Shown piece by piece: positions 24,830 through 33,462 of a DNA stretch of 64,000 bases (position 1 is the first letter of the stretch; every line of letters starts with the position of its first letter). Origin of the DNA: Petroclostridium sp. X23. Its GTDB lineage: Bacteria; Bacillota; Clostridia; SK-Y3. The position numbers and the translations under genes were made by a program. The stretch spans positions 310,001 through 374,000 of the forward strand of contig NZ_CP124862.1 of assembly GCF_030013905.1 (NCBI RefSeq), in the 5' to 3' direction. Below the pieces are notes generated by a model. The model was not told the DNA's origin, searched no databases, and saw only the letters and a program-made list of their open reading frames with translations.

Positions 24830-26133
24830 AGAAATGTATCCTGTATTTTAAAGCGCATGAAGGCTTCCAGAGGGTATTTAGTAAGATGAAAGACAAATAT
24901 AAGTCCTTAGGGACGATAGGGGGAACCATTCAGGTAACCAATCTGTCTGAAAAAGAAAAAGATGCGTTATCAGGTTTTCTGCGAAAAGACTATACAAAGC
25001 AAAAATCTGCGATTATAAAAGTGGATACATTTCAGAAGGCACTGGAAAGGACCAGATTTGCAGGATTAAAGCTGGAAGATATTTTGGAAAAATATTTTGA
25101 AAGTCAACTATTATCCAATAAGGAAACAGCCAATATGTATTTAGAGCGAAGGGATCTTTTCTTTAACAGTATCATAAAACGTTATGAGGATACCCCTGCT
25201 GCCCGATGGCTGGATAATAATTATAGAGAAAAATGCGGCTGCTATGTGATATTAGTAAAAAGATATGATCTAGGTCGTGAAAAGGTGCTTAAAGATATAG
25301 ACATCACCTGCAAAGCGATAAATCGTCTTCCGCTGGAAAAAAAGAAAAAAATCCCATTGGCAGTATTCGCCGCTGAAATATCAAAAAATCCCCACCAATT
25401 TGATGAGAATACCGACTGCGGACAACTGTTTCAATATGCTTTAATGCATCGTCTTAATATAAAAAAGCCACAGAATGCTGAAGAAAAAGCAGAGCTCTTC
25501 TTCCAAGCCGGTATTCTGAAAGATGAGATTTCCAATTTTACGGTGTGCTGCGGCCTAAAAGCGTATAAAGAAAACAGTGTCCATGAAGGTTGGGGAGGAT
25601 ATTATAATAATAAAGAACCGATGCAGGTATCTTTAATCAATTTAACCAGCATCACCAGAATCATCAGTCCAACGGGTAAGATATTTGTATTTGAAAATCC
25701 CAGTGTTTTTTCAGAAGTATATTACCGGTGTAAAGAATATTATCCTCCCATGCTTTGCAGCTATGGACAGGTAAAAATAGCATCTCTAGTGCTATTGGAC
25801 ATGTTGGTGAAAGAAGGAACCATTATTTTTTATTCCGGAGATTTTGACCCGGAAGGATTATTGATTGCTGATCGATTAAAGCAGAGGTATAAGGCGCAAT
25901 TGGTACTATGGCGATACGATAAGGACAGCTATTTAAAATCACGGTCTCATCAAATTATTAATAGTGCCCGGTTAAATAAAATGAGAAATATCAAAGATGA
26001 ACAACTTCAAGCAATGGCTGCTATTCTAAAGGATGAAACGCATGCGGGATATCAGGAGATGATGATTGATTTACTTACGGAGGATGTAAAAACATCATTG
26101 GAACATTCGAATGTTAATATTACTAAAGATTAA
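24808..26133 (+). CDS. Wadjet JetD-like nuclease subunit (DUF2399/TIGR02679)
   Basis: 441 residues, apparently full length. The N-terminal part (LRKDYTKQKSAIIKVDTFQKAL...RTRFAGLKLEDILE) and the C-terminal toprim-like core, with FVFENPSVFSEV, LCSYGQVKIASLVLLDML and IIFYSGDFDPEGLLIADRL, fit the DUF2399 subunit; the acidic DFDPEG motif would bind metal. In Wadjet systems JetABC is an SMC-like complex that senses small circular plasmids and JetD cuts them. With JetABC gone this protein is either a leftover or has taken another job. Confidence 0.8.
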   Translation: MEHEKQLEKCILYFKAHEGFQRVFSKMKDKYKSLGTIGGTIQVTNLSEKEKDALSGFLRKDYTKQKSAIIKVDTFQKALERTRFAGLKLEDILEKYFESQLLSNKETANMYLERRDLFFNSIIKRYEDTPAARWLDNNYREKCGCYVILVKRYDLGREKVLKDIDITCKAINRLPLEKKKKIPLAVFAAEISKNPHQFDENTDCGQLFQYALMHRLNIKKPQNAEEKAELFFQAGILKDEISNFTVCCGLKAYKENSVHEGWGGYYNNKEPMQVSLINLTSITRIISPTGKIFVFENPSVFSEVYYRCKEYYPPMLCSYGQVKIASLVLLDMLVKEGTIIFYSGDFDPEGLLIADRLKQRYKAQLVLWRYDKDSYLKSRSHQIINSARLNKMRNIKDEQLQAMAAILKDETHAGYQEMMIDLLTEDVKTSLEHSNVNITKD

Positions 26134-26159
26134 GCGAAAACGACTTTATTGGAAACAGC

Positions 26160-26204
26160 AATAAACCCTTATATACTGTATCATATAGTATATAAGGGTT
26201 TATT
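26160..26204. terminator. strong bidirectional terminator
   Basis: AATAAACCCTTATATACT pairs almost perfectly with AGTATATAAGGGTTTATT. It separates jetD from the tRNA genes on the other strand. Confidence 0.75.
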
Positions 26205-26205
26205 C

Positions 26206-26290
26206 TGGTGGAGGGAGATGGATTCGAACCATCGAAGTCACTGACAACAGATTTACAGTCTGCCCCCTTTGGCCACTCGGGAACCCCTCC
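26206..26290 (-). tRNA. tRNA-Tyr (anticodon GTA)
   Basis: 85 bases with encoded CCA. Acceptor GGAGGGG pairs with CCCTCC plus A discriminator; anticodon loop ACTGTAAA holds GTA; the long variable arm is typical of bacterial tRNA-Tyr. Confidence 0.94.
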
Positions 26291-26296
26291 TGATTA

Positions 26297-26372
26297 TGGA
26301 GCTGGTGGACGGAATTGAACCCCCGACCTGCTGATTACAAGTCAGCTGCTCTACCTACTGAGCTACACCAGC
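26297..26372 (-). tRNA. tRNA-Thr (anticodon TGT)
   Basis: 76 bases with encoded CCA. Acceptor GCTGGTG pairs with CACCAGC; anticodon loop CTTGTAA holds TGT. Six bases separate it from tRNA-Tyr, so the two share a transcript. Confidence 0.94.
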
Positions 26373-26526
26373 ACGTGTATTTAATTAACAATTAATAATC
26401 TTAAAGCCATTATAACTACATATCATGCATCATTAAACAAAATCCATTACATCAGCATAATATAGATTTAACAATTCACACTAAATATTTATTATACTAG
26501 AAGTATTTATTGTTAATTGCCTTTAA

Positions 26527-26602
26527 TGGTGCCTCCGGGCGGAATCGAACCACCGACACGGGGATTTTCAGTCCCCTGCTCTACCGACTGAGCTACAGAG
26601 GC
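26527..26602 (-). tRNA. tRNA-Phe (anticodon GAA)
   Basis: 76 bases with encoded CCA. Acceptor GCCTCTG pairs with CGGAGGC; anticodon loop CTGAAAA holds GAA. It lies about 155 bases upstream of tRNA-Thr on the same strand, with AT-rich sequence between them. Confidence 0.94.
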
Positions 26603-26906
26603 ATATTATTAATCATTACCTAAGAAACTTGTCTGCCGCAGCGACGAAATTTAGTATACGATAAATTTATGTTTATGTCAATAGTATTTTCATAGAAAAT
26701 AGAGGAAATTTATTTTTTCCAATATTAATATATTAATAATATTGAAAAAAGTGCCAATATCTAATAAGATAACTAGTGTTGTAGTTCACAGTTCACGGTT
26801 CACAGTTCGTGGATTTGGTTAATAATATATTAATGAGTACTTTGTGAATATTAGTAGAAAAATAAATTAAAACATAGCATAAAAAATAAGTAAATGAGGT
26901 GACAAC
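26603..26906. other. AT-rich intergenic stretch with a short tandem motif
   Basis: Contains three close copies of a GTTCAC(A/G)GTT-like unit at about 26783-26813. The rest carries the presumed promoters of tRNA-Phe (minus) and of the aminopeptidase genes (plus), which I cannot place precisely. Confidence 0.4.
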
Positions 26907-27956
26907 ATGAATACACGGGAGTTATTAAAGAGTTTAAGCAGTTCTACCGGTGTCTCGGGATATGAATATATATATTCCTCCCTAATCAAGAAAGCTTTTG
27001 AGCAATATTGTGATTTTGTTAACCAAGATAGTATGGGGAACGTCATTGGAGTAATAAGATCTAAAAAAGACAATCCCTATAAAGTGATGCTGGCTGCCCA
27101 TATGGATGAGATCGGATTAATGGTAAAAGAAATAGATGAAAAAGGATTTATTCGTTTTACAAATATCGGAGGGGTTGACCATCGGATATTGCTTGGACAG
27201 GAAGTCATGGTGCATGGGAAAGAAAGCATTTATGGTGTGATTGGGGCAAAACCACCGCACCTGCAAGCACCGGAAGATACAGACAAAGCTGTTAAAATGG
27301 AAGATATGGCCATAGATGCAGGTTTTTCTGCAGAAAAAGTTAAAGAGATAATCAATATAGGGGATATCATCACTTTCCATTCCATGCCTTTAGAGCTAAT
27401 GAACAGTTATTTATGTGGTAAATCTTTAGATGATAGAGCAGGAATTATTGTGCTTATTGAATGTCTTAAAGAATTGCAAACCATGAAAACCGATGTTGAA
27501 GTATATGCGGTAGCTACCGTACAGGAAGAGGTAGGTACCAGAGGCGCTGTAGTAAGTTCGTATCATATCAATCCTGATATTGGTATCGCTGTTGATGTAT
27601 GTCATGGAGAAACCCCGGACGCGTCAAAAGATGAAACTTTTTCAACGGGGAAAGGGCCGGTCATCACCATTGGAGCCAATATACATCCTAAGCTTTCAAA
27701 AAGACTGACGGACATCGCAAAAGAGTATAATATCTCGTATCAAATAGATGTGGAGCCGGGGAATACGGGCACCGATGCGTGGGCCATACAAGTGACACGC
27801 TCCGGAATTCCTACGCTGCTGCTTTCTTTCCCGCTTAGATACATGCACACTACCGTTGAAACAATAAACTTCAATGATATCGTGAATACCGGAAAACTTT
27901 TAGCGTTTTTTATTCGAAAGCTGGAAGGAGAATTGGAGGAGCTGCTATGCTATTAA
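26907..27956 (+). CDS. M42-family aminopeptidase, paralogue 1 of 3
   Basis: 349 residues. The di-metal site of M42 (glutamyl aminopeptidase/FrvX type) is complete: AAHMDEIG, SLDDRAG, TVQEEVGTRGA, IAVDVCHGET and a final His in RYMHTTVET. These cytosolic enzymes form large tetrahedral assemblies and trim short peptides. GAGGTG precedes the ATG. The gene overlaps the next paralogue by 10 bases, so all three are coupled. Confidence 0.9.
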   Translation: MNTRELLKSLSSSTGVSGYEYIYSSLIKKAFEQYCDFVNQDSMGNVIGVIRSKKDNPYKVMLAAHMDEIGLMVKEIDEKGFIRFTNIGGVDHRILLGQEVMVHGKESIYGVIGAKPPHLQAPEDTDKAVKMEDMAIDAGFSAEKVKEIINIGDIITFHSMPLELMNSYLCGKSLDDRAGIIVLIECLKELQTMKTDVEVYAVATVQEEVGTRGAVVSSYHINPDIGIAVDVCHGETPDASKDETFSTGKGPVITIGANIHPKLSKRLTDIAKEYNISYQIDVEPGNTGTDAWAIQVTRSGIPTLLLSFPLRYMHTTVETINFNDIVNTGKLLAFFIRKLEGELEELLCY

Positions 27957-28990
27957 AGAAATTGACTGAAGCTAACGGATTGTCGGGGAATGAAAATGAG
28001 GTAAGAGAAATCATATTAAGCGAAATAAAGGAATATTGTGATCATATTACAGTAGACCGTATGGGAAACGTGATTGCATACAAAAAAGGCAAAGCAGGTA
28101 ACGATAAAAAAATTATGTTATCTGCTCATATGGACGAAGTAGGATTGATTGTCAGTTCCATTACTGACACCGGATTTATAAAGTTCAAAACGGTAGGGGG
28201 CATAGATGCCCGAATTCTACTCTCTAAGAAGGTCCTTATAGGTGCTGATAGGATTCCCGGGGTGATCGGTTTAAAGGCTATTCATCTTCAAAGTACGGAA
28301 GAAAGAAAACAAGCAGTAAAAGTTAAAAGTATGTATATAGATATCGGAGCGAGAAATAAAGAAGATGCGGAAAAAAAAGTGTCACCGGGAGATTATATTG
28401 CCTTTGACAGTAAATACGTAGCTTTTGGGGATGGGTTAGTGAAAGCCAAAGCATTGGACGACCGTGTAGGCTGTGCCATCCTGATAGAAATGTTAAAAAA
28501 TAGGTATGCTTTTGATTTATATGCATGCTTCACAGTGCAGGAAGAGGTTGGACTAAGGGGTGCCGGTGTAACTGCATATACCGTAAAACCGGACATTGCG
28601 TTGGTAGTAGAAGGTACAACTTGTTCGGATGTTCCCGGCGCGGAGGTACATGAATACGCAACAAAGCTAGGGGATGGTCCTGCCGTATCTATTATGGACA
28701 GAACCTCCTATTCCGATAAAAAGCTTGCAAGAATGCTTTATAACTTAGCTAAGAGTAACAATTTAAAGGTACAGTACAAACGTACTACTTTTGGGGGAAA
28801 TGATGCCGGTAAAATTCATTTGACCGGTGAGGGCATCCCTACGGCTGCGATCTCAGTTCCATGCAGATATATCCATTCACCGGTATCGGTAATGAGTCTG
28901 GATGATTTTGAAACATGCAGTAAAATTGTCGCATTGTTCCTTAAAGAGCTAGAGAATACAAATATAAATTATTCGGAGGTAATAAAATGA
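27947..28990 (+). CDS. M42-family aminopeptidase, paralogue 2 of 3
   Basis: 347 residues with all metal ligands: SAHMDEVG, ALDDRVG, TVQEEVGLRGA, RYIHSPVSV. The fourth ligand region reads LVVEGTTCSD, so Glu replaces the Asp of the sister genes, a known alternative in the family and one that may change metal or residue preference. It begins inside the 3' end of paralogue 1 and ends overlapping paralogue 3 by 4 bases. Confidence 0.9.
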   Translation: MLLKKLTEANGLSGNENEVREIILSEIKEYCDHITVDRMGNVIAYKKGKAGNDKKIMLSAHMDEVGLIVSSITDTGFIKFKTVGGIDARILLSKKVLIGADRIPGVIGLKAIHLQSTEERKQAVKVKSMYIDIGARNKEDAEKKVSPGDYIAFDSKYVAFGDGLVKAKALDDRVGCAILIEMLKNRYAFDLYACFTVQEEVGLRGAGVTAYTVKPDIALVVEGTTCSDVPGAEVHEYATKLGDGPAVSIMDRTSYSDKKLARMLYNLAKSNNLKVQYKRTTFGGNDAGKIHLTGEGIPTAAISVPCRYIHSPVSVMSLDDFETCSKIVALFLKELENTNINYSEVIK

Positions 28991-29979
28991 TGGACTTATT
29001 AAAAGAATTGACACAATGTTACGGGCCATCCGGTAATGAAGAGAAAATACGGGAATTGCTTATAGAAAAAATAAAAGATTATGTGGATGAAATCAGCGTA
29101 GATCCATTAGGAAACCTGATTGCCAGAAAAAAAGGGAACGGAAAAAAGCTGATGTTTGCGGCGCATATGGATGAAATCGGGATCATCGTTACATTTATCG
29201 ATGATAATGGCTTCTTGAGGTTCTCAAATATAGGAGGGGTTTCACCCCATTATTCATTGTTTCAAAAAGTCATATTTGAAAATGGCACCATCGGTATTAT
29301 AGGCTATGAGGAAAAAATTGAAGAAATGAAAAATCTGAAGCTAGAAAAAATGTTTGTAGATATTGGTGCGTCATCCAAAGAAGAAGCGGAAAAAATGGTG
29401 AATATCGGAGATGCCGCTTGCTTTACCGGGGAATTTCATCAGAACTTCAATAAAGTATCTTCCAAAGCCATGGATGACCGTATCGGATGCTATATTTTGA
29501 TTGAAGTGATAAAGTCTATAAAAGATAATCATAACGATCTATACTTTGTTTTCACCGTACAAGAAGAGCTTGGACTGCGTGGTGCAAAAACATCTGCTTA
29601 CTCTATCAGTCCCGATTATGCCATTGCGATAGATGTTACCGGAATGGGGGATATCCCCGGTGCAAAACCTATGGCATTAAAGCTAGGCAAAGGACCTGCC
29701 GTAAAAGTAAAAGACAGTCTTATCATCACACACCCGTTTGTGCGCAACTTGATGGTGGATACCGCTAAAGAAAATGAGATTCCTTATCAGTTGGAAGTAT
29801 TGGAAAGAGGCGGTACGGATTCCGGTGCGATTCATTTGACAAAAGGCGGTATCCCATCAGGTGTGCTTTCCATACCTACCCGATATATTCATTCACCCAG
29901 AGAAATATTAGATATGGATGATGTAAAAAATGCTATAGCACTTATGATTGCAATTGCACTAAAGAAAATTGATAAGTAA
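28987..29979 (+). CDS. M42-family aminopeptidase, paralogue 3 of 3
   Basis: 330 residues, slightly shorter than its sisters. Metal-site motifs AAHMDEIG, AMDDRIG, TVQEELGLRGA, IAIDVTGMGD and RYIHSPREI are intact. Two adjacent ATGs exist at 28987 and 28990; AATTATTCGGAGG gives the ribosome site. M42 subunits of different specificity can co-assemble (known for archaeal TET proteins), so a mixed complex is possible here. Confidence 0.9.
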   Translation: MMDLLKELTQCYGPSGNEEKIRELLIEKIKDYVDEISVDPLGNLIARKKGNGKKLMFAAHMDEIGIIVTFIDDNGFLRFSNIGGVSPHYSLFQKVIFENGTIGIIGYEEKIEEMKNLKLEKMFVDIGASSKEEAEKMVNIGDAACFTGEFHQNFNKVSSKAMDDRIGCYILIEVIKSIKDNHNDLYFVFTVQEELGLRGAKTSAYSISPDYAIAIDVTGMGDIPGAKPMALKLGKGPAVKVKDSLIITHPFVRNLMVDTAKENEIPYQLEVLERGGTDSGAIHLTKGGIPSGVLSIPTRYIHSPREILDMDDVKNAIALMIAIALKKIDK

Positions 29980-30103
29980 TCTCCAACCCAATGAGACATA
30001 AAGTATGTAATAAAAGAAAATAATTTGCAGGATTTGATATATCTTTTGTCGAATAAATAGAGTAGAAGGATAATATAGAATAATATATGATTGGAGTGGG
30101 GTT

Positions 30104-31735
30104 ATGAATATTACTTTTTTAGGAGCAGCCAAAACCGTAACAGGATCATGCTATTACCTCGAAGTTAACGATAAAAAATTACTTATCGACTGCGGAATGT
30201 TTCAGGGCCATGATGGAGACCGGGATTTGAATTTTGAACCTTTCCCTTTTGATACATCGGAACTTGATTATGTATTATTGACACATGCCCATATAGACCA
30301 TAGCGGCAGAATTCCGAAATTGTATAAAGACGGATTCCGAAATAAAATCATTGCCACCAAAGCCACTGTTGAGCTATGTGAAATCATGCTTCCCGACAGC
30401 GGCCATATTCAGGAAACGGAATATGAATGGATAAACAGAAAGAGACTTAGGGCAGGCAAAAAACCAATAGACCCTTTATATACCTATCAGGATGCGGTAG
30501 ACTGCATAGAATGCTTTGAGAAGGTAAAATATGACGAGTATGTCAGGCTTCCGGGGAATATTACCGTACGTTTCAGCGACGCAGGACATATACTGGGGTC
30601 CTCTATTCTTGAAATATGGGTCAACGAGAACGGACAAGAAATAAAACTGGTATTCTCAGGTGATTTAGGAAATAGAAATATTCCCATTTTACGGGATCCA
30701 ACCATCATCGAAAGTGCCGATTATCTGTTTATAGAATCTACGTATGGTAACAGGCTTCATAAAAAATCTGATGAGAAGATAAGTGATTTTGTAAATATCA
30801 TCATTGAAACCATTGAAAAAGGCGGAAATGTAGTTATCCCTTCCTTTGCAGTAGGAAGAACGCAGGAAGTCATTTATGAATTGCATAAGCAATTGTCCAG
30901 ATACGATGAGAAAATTAAAAAATTATTCAATATTCCGGTTTATGTAGATAGCCCTTTGGCTATATCTGCTACCGAAGTATTTAGGAATAATCTTGATTGC
31001 TATGATGAAGAAGCAAGAGAATATATAAAAAATGGTGATAATCCTCTTGATTTTCCTACACTGCAGTTTACAAAGACTGCTCAAGAATCCAAGGAGCTAA
31101 ATGAGAAAGACGAAAAGATGATTGTCATCTCGGCCAGCGGTATGTGTGAAGCAGGTAGAATTAAGCATCACTTGAAACATAACCTTTGGAGGCCGGAAAG
31201 CACTATCCTGTTTGTAGGATATCAGGCACAAGGTACACTGGGCAGAAGAATTCTGGAAGGCGCAAAAAAAGTACGTATTTTTGGTGAAGAGATATCTATT
31301 CATGCACGAATAGAATCTATTGAAAGCTTTTCGGGCCATGCCGATCAGAAAGGATTGCTGGATTGGCTAAGCGGCTTTAGCGGTAAACCCAAAAAGATAT
31401 TTATTGTTCATGGGGAAGAAGAGGCACAAAAAGTTCTGTCTGACAAGATCAAAGATCAATTCAATATTGAGTGCATTATTCCGGATAAGCATGAAAAATA
31501 TTCTATCACAGAAAATAGGGCACTTACCGCAAGAACCATTGAATATGATAAGAAATACCGATACACAAGACTGCAATTGCTTGAATATATTCAAATGATT
31601 CAAGAAGAGATGTTTGATCTTGAAGATAGTGTGAGAGAAGCTGTCTCACAAGATACCGATGACGAAACTATCGAAATCATGGTATTTAAGCTGAAGGAGC
31701 TGGAAAAAAGCTTGCACTATTTTAAAAGAGTTTAA
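30104..31735 (+). CDS. MBL-fold hydrolase of the CPSF/beta-CASP RNA-nuclease group
   Basis: 543 residues. Metallo-beta-lactamase motif LTHAHIDHSGRIPKL near residue 65, further ligands in DAGHILGSS and FSGDLGNRNIP, the beta-CASP region (IVISASGMCEAGRIKHHL) and the C-terminal RMMBL motif SFSGHADQKGLLDWL...IFIVHGEEEA. These enzymes cut RNA using two zinc ions. A C-terminal extension of about 80 residues is helical. It is monocistronic here. Confidence 0.88.
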   Translation: MNITFLGAAKTVTGSCYYLEVNDKKLLIDCGMFQGHDGDRDLNFEPFPFDTSELDYVLLTHAHIDHSGRIPKLYKDGFRNKIIATKATVELCEIMLPDSGHIQETEYEWINRKRLRAGKKPIDPLYTYQDAVDCIECFEKVKYDEYVRLPGNITVRFSDAGHILGSSILEIWVNENGQEIKLVFSGDLGNRNIPILRDPTIIESADYLFIESTYGNRLHKKSDEKISDFVNIIIETIEKGGNVVIPSFAVGRTQEVIYELHKQLSRYDEKIKKLFNIPVYVDSPLAISATEVFRNNLDCYDEEAREYIKNGDNPLDFPTLQFTKTAQESKELNEKDEKMIVISASGMCEAGRIKHHLKHNLWRPESTILFVGYQAQGTLGRRILEGAKKVRIFGEEISIHARIESIESFSGHADQKGLLDWLSGFSGKPKKIFIVHGEEEAQKVLSDKIKDQFNIECIIPDKHEKYSITENRALTARTIEYDKKYRYTRLQLLEYIQMIQEEMFDLEDSVREAVSQDTDDETIEIMVFKLKELEKSLHYFKRV

Positions 31736-31782
31736 AGATAGGATCTAAATAAGTTGAATTAAATAATTGGATATTGCAAGAT

Positions 31783-31881
31783 AGCGGAACGCCACGGGGG
31801 GGGCGTTCCCTACGAATTGTAAATCATGTATAAATGGAATTTGGTGTTCTATGTAGGGAACGGCCTCTGTGCCGTTCCGCT
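31783..31881. repeat. MITE-like inverted-repeat element, family A copy 2
   Basis: The ends AGCGGAACGCCACGGGG and AGCGGAACGGCACAGAG (read inward from each side) run into GTTCCCTAC on both sides, as in copy 1 at 1071-1178. The centre is short and AT-rich. It lies between convergent genes, so it may also end transcription. Confidence 0.75.
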
Positions 31882-31911
31882 ATTTTTTGCGGTAAAATGG
31901 CAGATATCTTA

Positions 31912-32892
31912 TCACCATTCAATGATAACTCCACCCTGAGTTAACCCGCCGCCAAATCCGTATAGCACCATTTTATCACCGGATCTAATCTTGGATTCTT
32001 CCAATGCTATCCAAAGAGCGAGAGGAATTGATGCAGAAGATGTATTTCCATACAATTCATTACTTATTAAAGTTTTCTCCATCGGAAAATCCAGTCTTTT
32101 GCAAATAGCTTCTATCATGCGTAAATTAGCACTGTGAGGGATAAACCAATTGATATCATCCAATGTCAATTCAGCTTTCTTTAATAGATTACTAACACCA
32201 TTTGGCACACTCTTAAGGACATATTCGTATAAAAATCTTCCTTCTTGTTCGAACGTTTTTTTCTTGCCTAACACATGTCCATTAACACTTTGTGATAAAT
32301 TGCTGCAAGATACTTTTTCTCCAAAATTTCCGTCGGTAGAAAAGTAAGATGAAATAAAATTTCCTTTTTCTTCAGTTCTTACAATGAGTGCAGCCACTGC
32401 TGCATCGCCAAAAAGCACACAGGTATTCCGGTCTGAATAATCAACAGCTTTGGAAACCGTTTCTGAGGCAATGACTAATATCTTTTTGCTGTATCCCGCT
32501 GTTATTAGAGAATCAGCCACACATAGTGCATATACAAATCCGGTACACCCTGCACTAATATCCATTGTGCCGCATTTCTCCATACCGAAATGCCCTTGAA
32601 CTAACGCTGAAACAGTGGGAGAAAAGTGGTCAGGAGTAAAGGTTGTGACTAAAATCATATCTACATCGTCCACGTTTACACGATATCTTTCAATTAAATT
32701 TCCGACAGCCTTTATAGCCATATTACTGGAAAATTCGGTTTCTTCTGATAAACGTCTTTCTCTCACCCCTGTACGGCGGACGATCCATTCATCACTGGTA
32801 TCCACCATCTTTTCAAGGTCTTGATTAGTCAGTTTTCTATACGGCAAGTATGTACCTACTCCAATTATTTTAGAATTTGACTTGTTTTCCAT
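31912..32892 (-). CDS. beta-ketoacyl-ACP synthase III family protein
   Basis: 326 residues. The Cys-His-Asn triad of FabH is present: DISAGCTGFVYAL, FIPHSANLRMIEA and LYGNTSSASIPLAL. FabH starts fatty-acid synthesis by joining acetyl- or branched acyl-CoA to malonyl-ACP. It is isolated, with no fab genes around, so it may serve a special starter unit rather than bulk synthesis. AGGAGG precedes the ATG. Confidence 0.88.
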   Translation of the reverse strand: MENKSNSKIIGVGTYLPYRKLTNQDLEKMVDTSDEWIVRRTGVRERRLSEETEFSSNMAIKAVGNLIERYRVNVDDVDMILVTTFTPDHFSPTVSALVQGHFGMEKCGTMDISAGCTGFVYALCVADSLITAGYSKKILVIASETVSKAVDYSDRNTCVLFGDAAVAALIVRTEEKGNFISSYFSTDGNFGEKVSCSNLSQSVNGHVLGKKKTFEQEGRFLYEYVLKSVPNGVSNLLKKAELTLDDINWFIPHSANLRMIEAICKRLDFPMEKTLISNELYGNTSSASIPLALWIALEESKIRSGDKMVLYGFGGGLTQGGVIIEW

Positions 32893-33462
32893 ATATACCT
32901 CCTTAAAGATACATTAGTAGTTTGGTAGCTAGTGATAATATCTAGTAATATAAATTTACCATAATTTATATCAATTATCAATCAATTTCCTAAATTGATA
33001 TTTTGATTACGAAACTATTTGATGCACCAGGCATAGTTTATTATTAGGAAAAGAATAAAACAATACTTCTTTTTAATTAAGGAACAGTGAAATAATAAGT
33101 TCCGAAATTTTCAGCGAGGGATTTTTTCGTCAGGCTAGGCGAAGGCCTTTGGCAATACTGGCGTATGGCAAAGGTCGACAACGACGCATGGCGGAAAAAT
33201 AACCGCTGAAAAATCGGAAGTTATTATTTTGCTGTTCCTTAATTATAGGAGTAGGCCGATAGACCCATTTGAATACTATTAAATTGACACTTTATTTTTA
33301 GATTAAAATCATGTAAAATAATAGTGGTAGCCTAACGGAAGAAGCACATATCCGAATTCGGAAGTTGTTAACACATTGAGAGAGATGCTTTTAGAACGGT
33401 TAGTACGGTAGGGTAGAGATTCATAAAATTAAAACTTAAATGTATTATGGGAGGATGGTAGT
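32893..33462. other. 570-base intergenic stretch with a MITE
   Basis: Between divergent genes. It carries the 172-base inverted-repeat element at 33074-33245. From 33246 on, the leader of the symporter gene has a TTGACA at 33284 without a well-spaced -10 and no RNA family that I recognise. Confidence 0.5.
33074..33245. repeat. 172-base MITE-like element with about 40-base inverted ends
   Basis: TAATTAAGGAACAG at the left end is repeated exactly as its reverse complement at the right end; pairing continues with a few mismatches through AAATAATAA, TTCCGA and TTTCAGCG. The centre (TCAGGCTAGGCGAAGGCC... ) is GC-richer and can fold. No coding frame. This is a different family from the GTTCCC and ACACTAAGTA elements. 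Confidence 0.8.

Noticed and set aside
33284..33319. Promoter of the symporter gene at TTGACA 33284
   Set aside because: The next TAAAAT boxes are 14 and 24 bases away, outside the accepted spacing.
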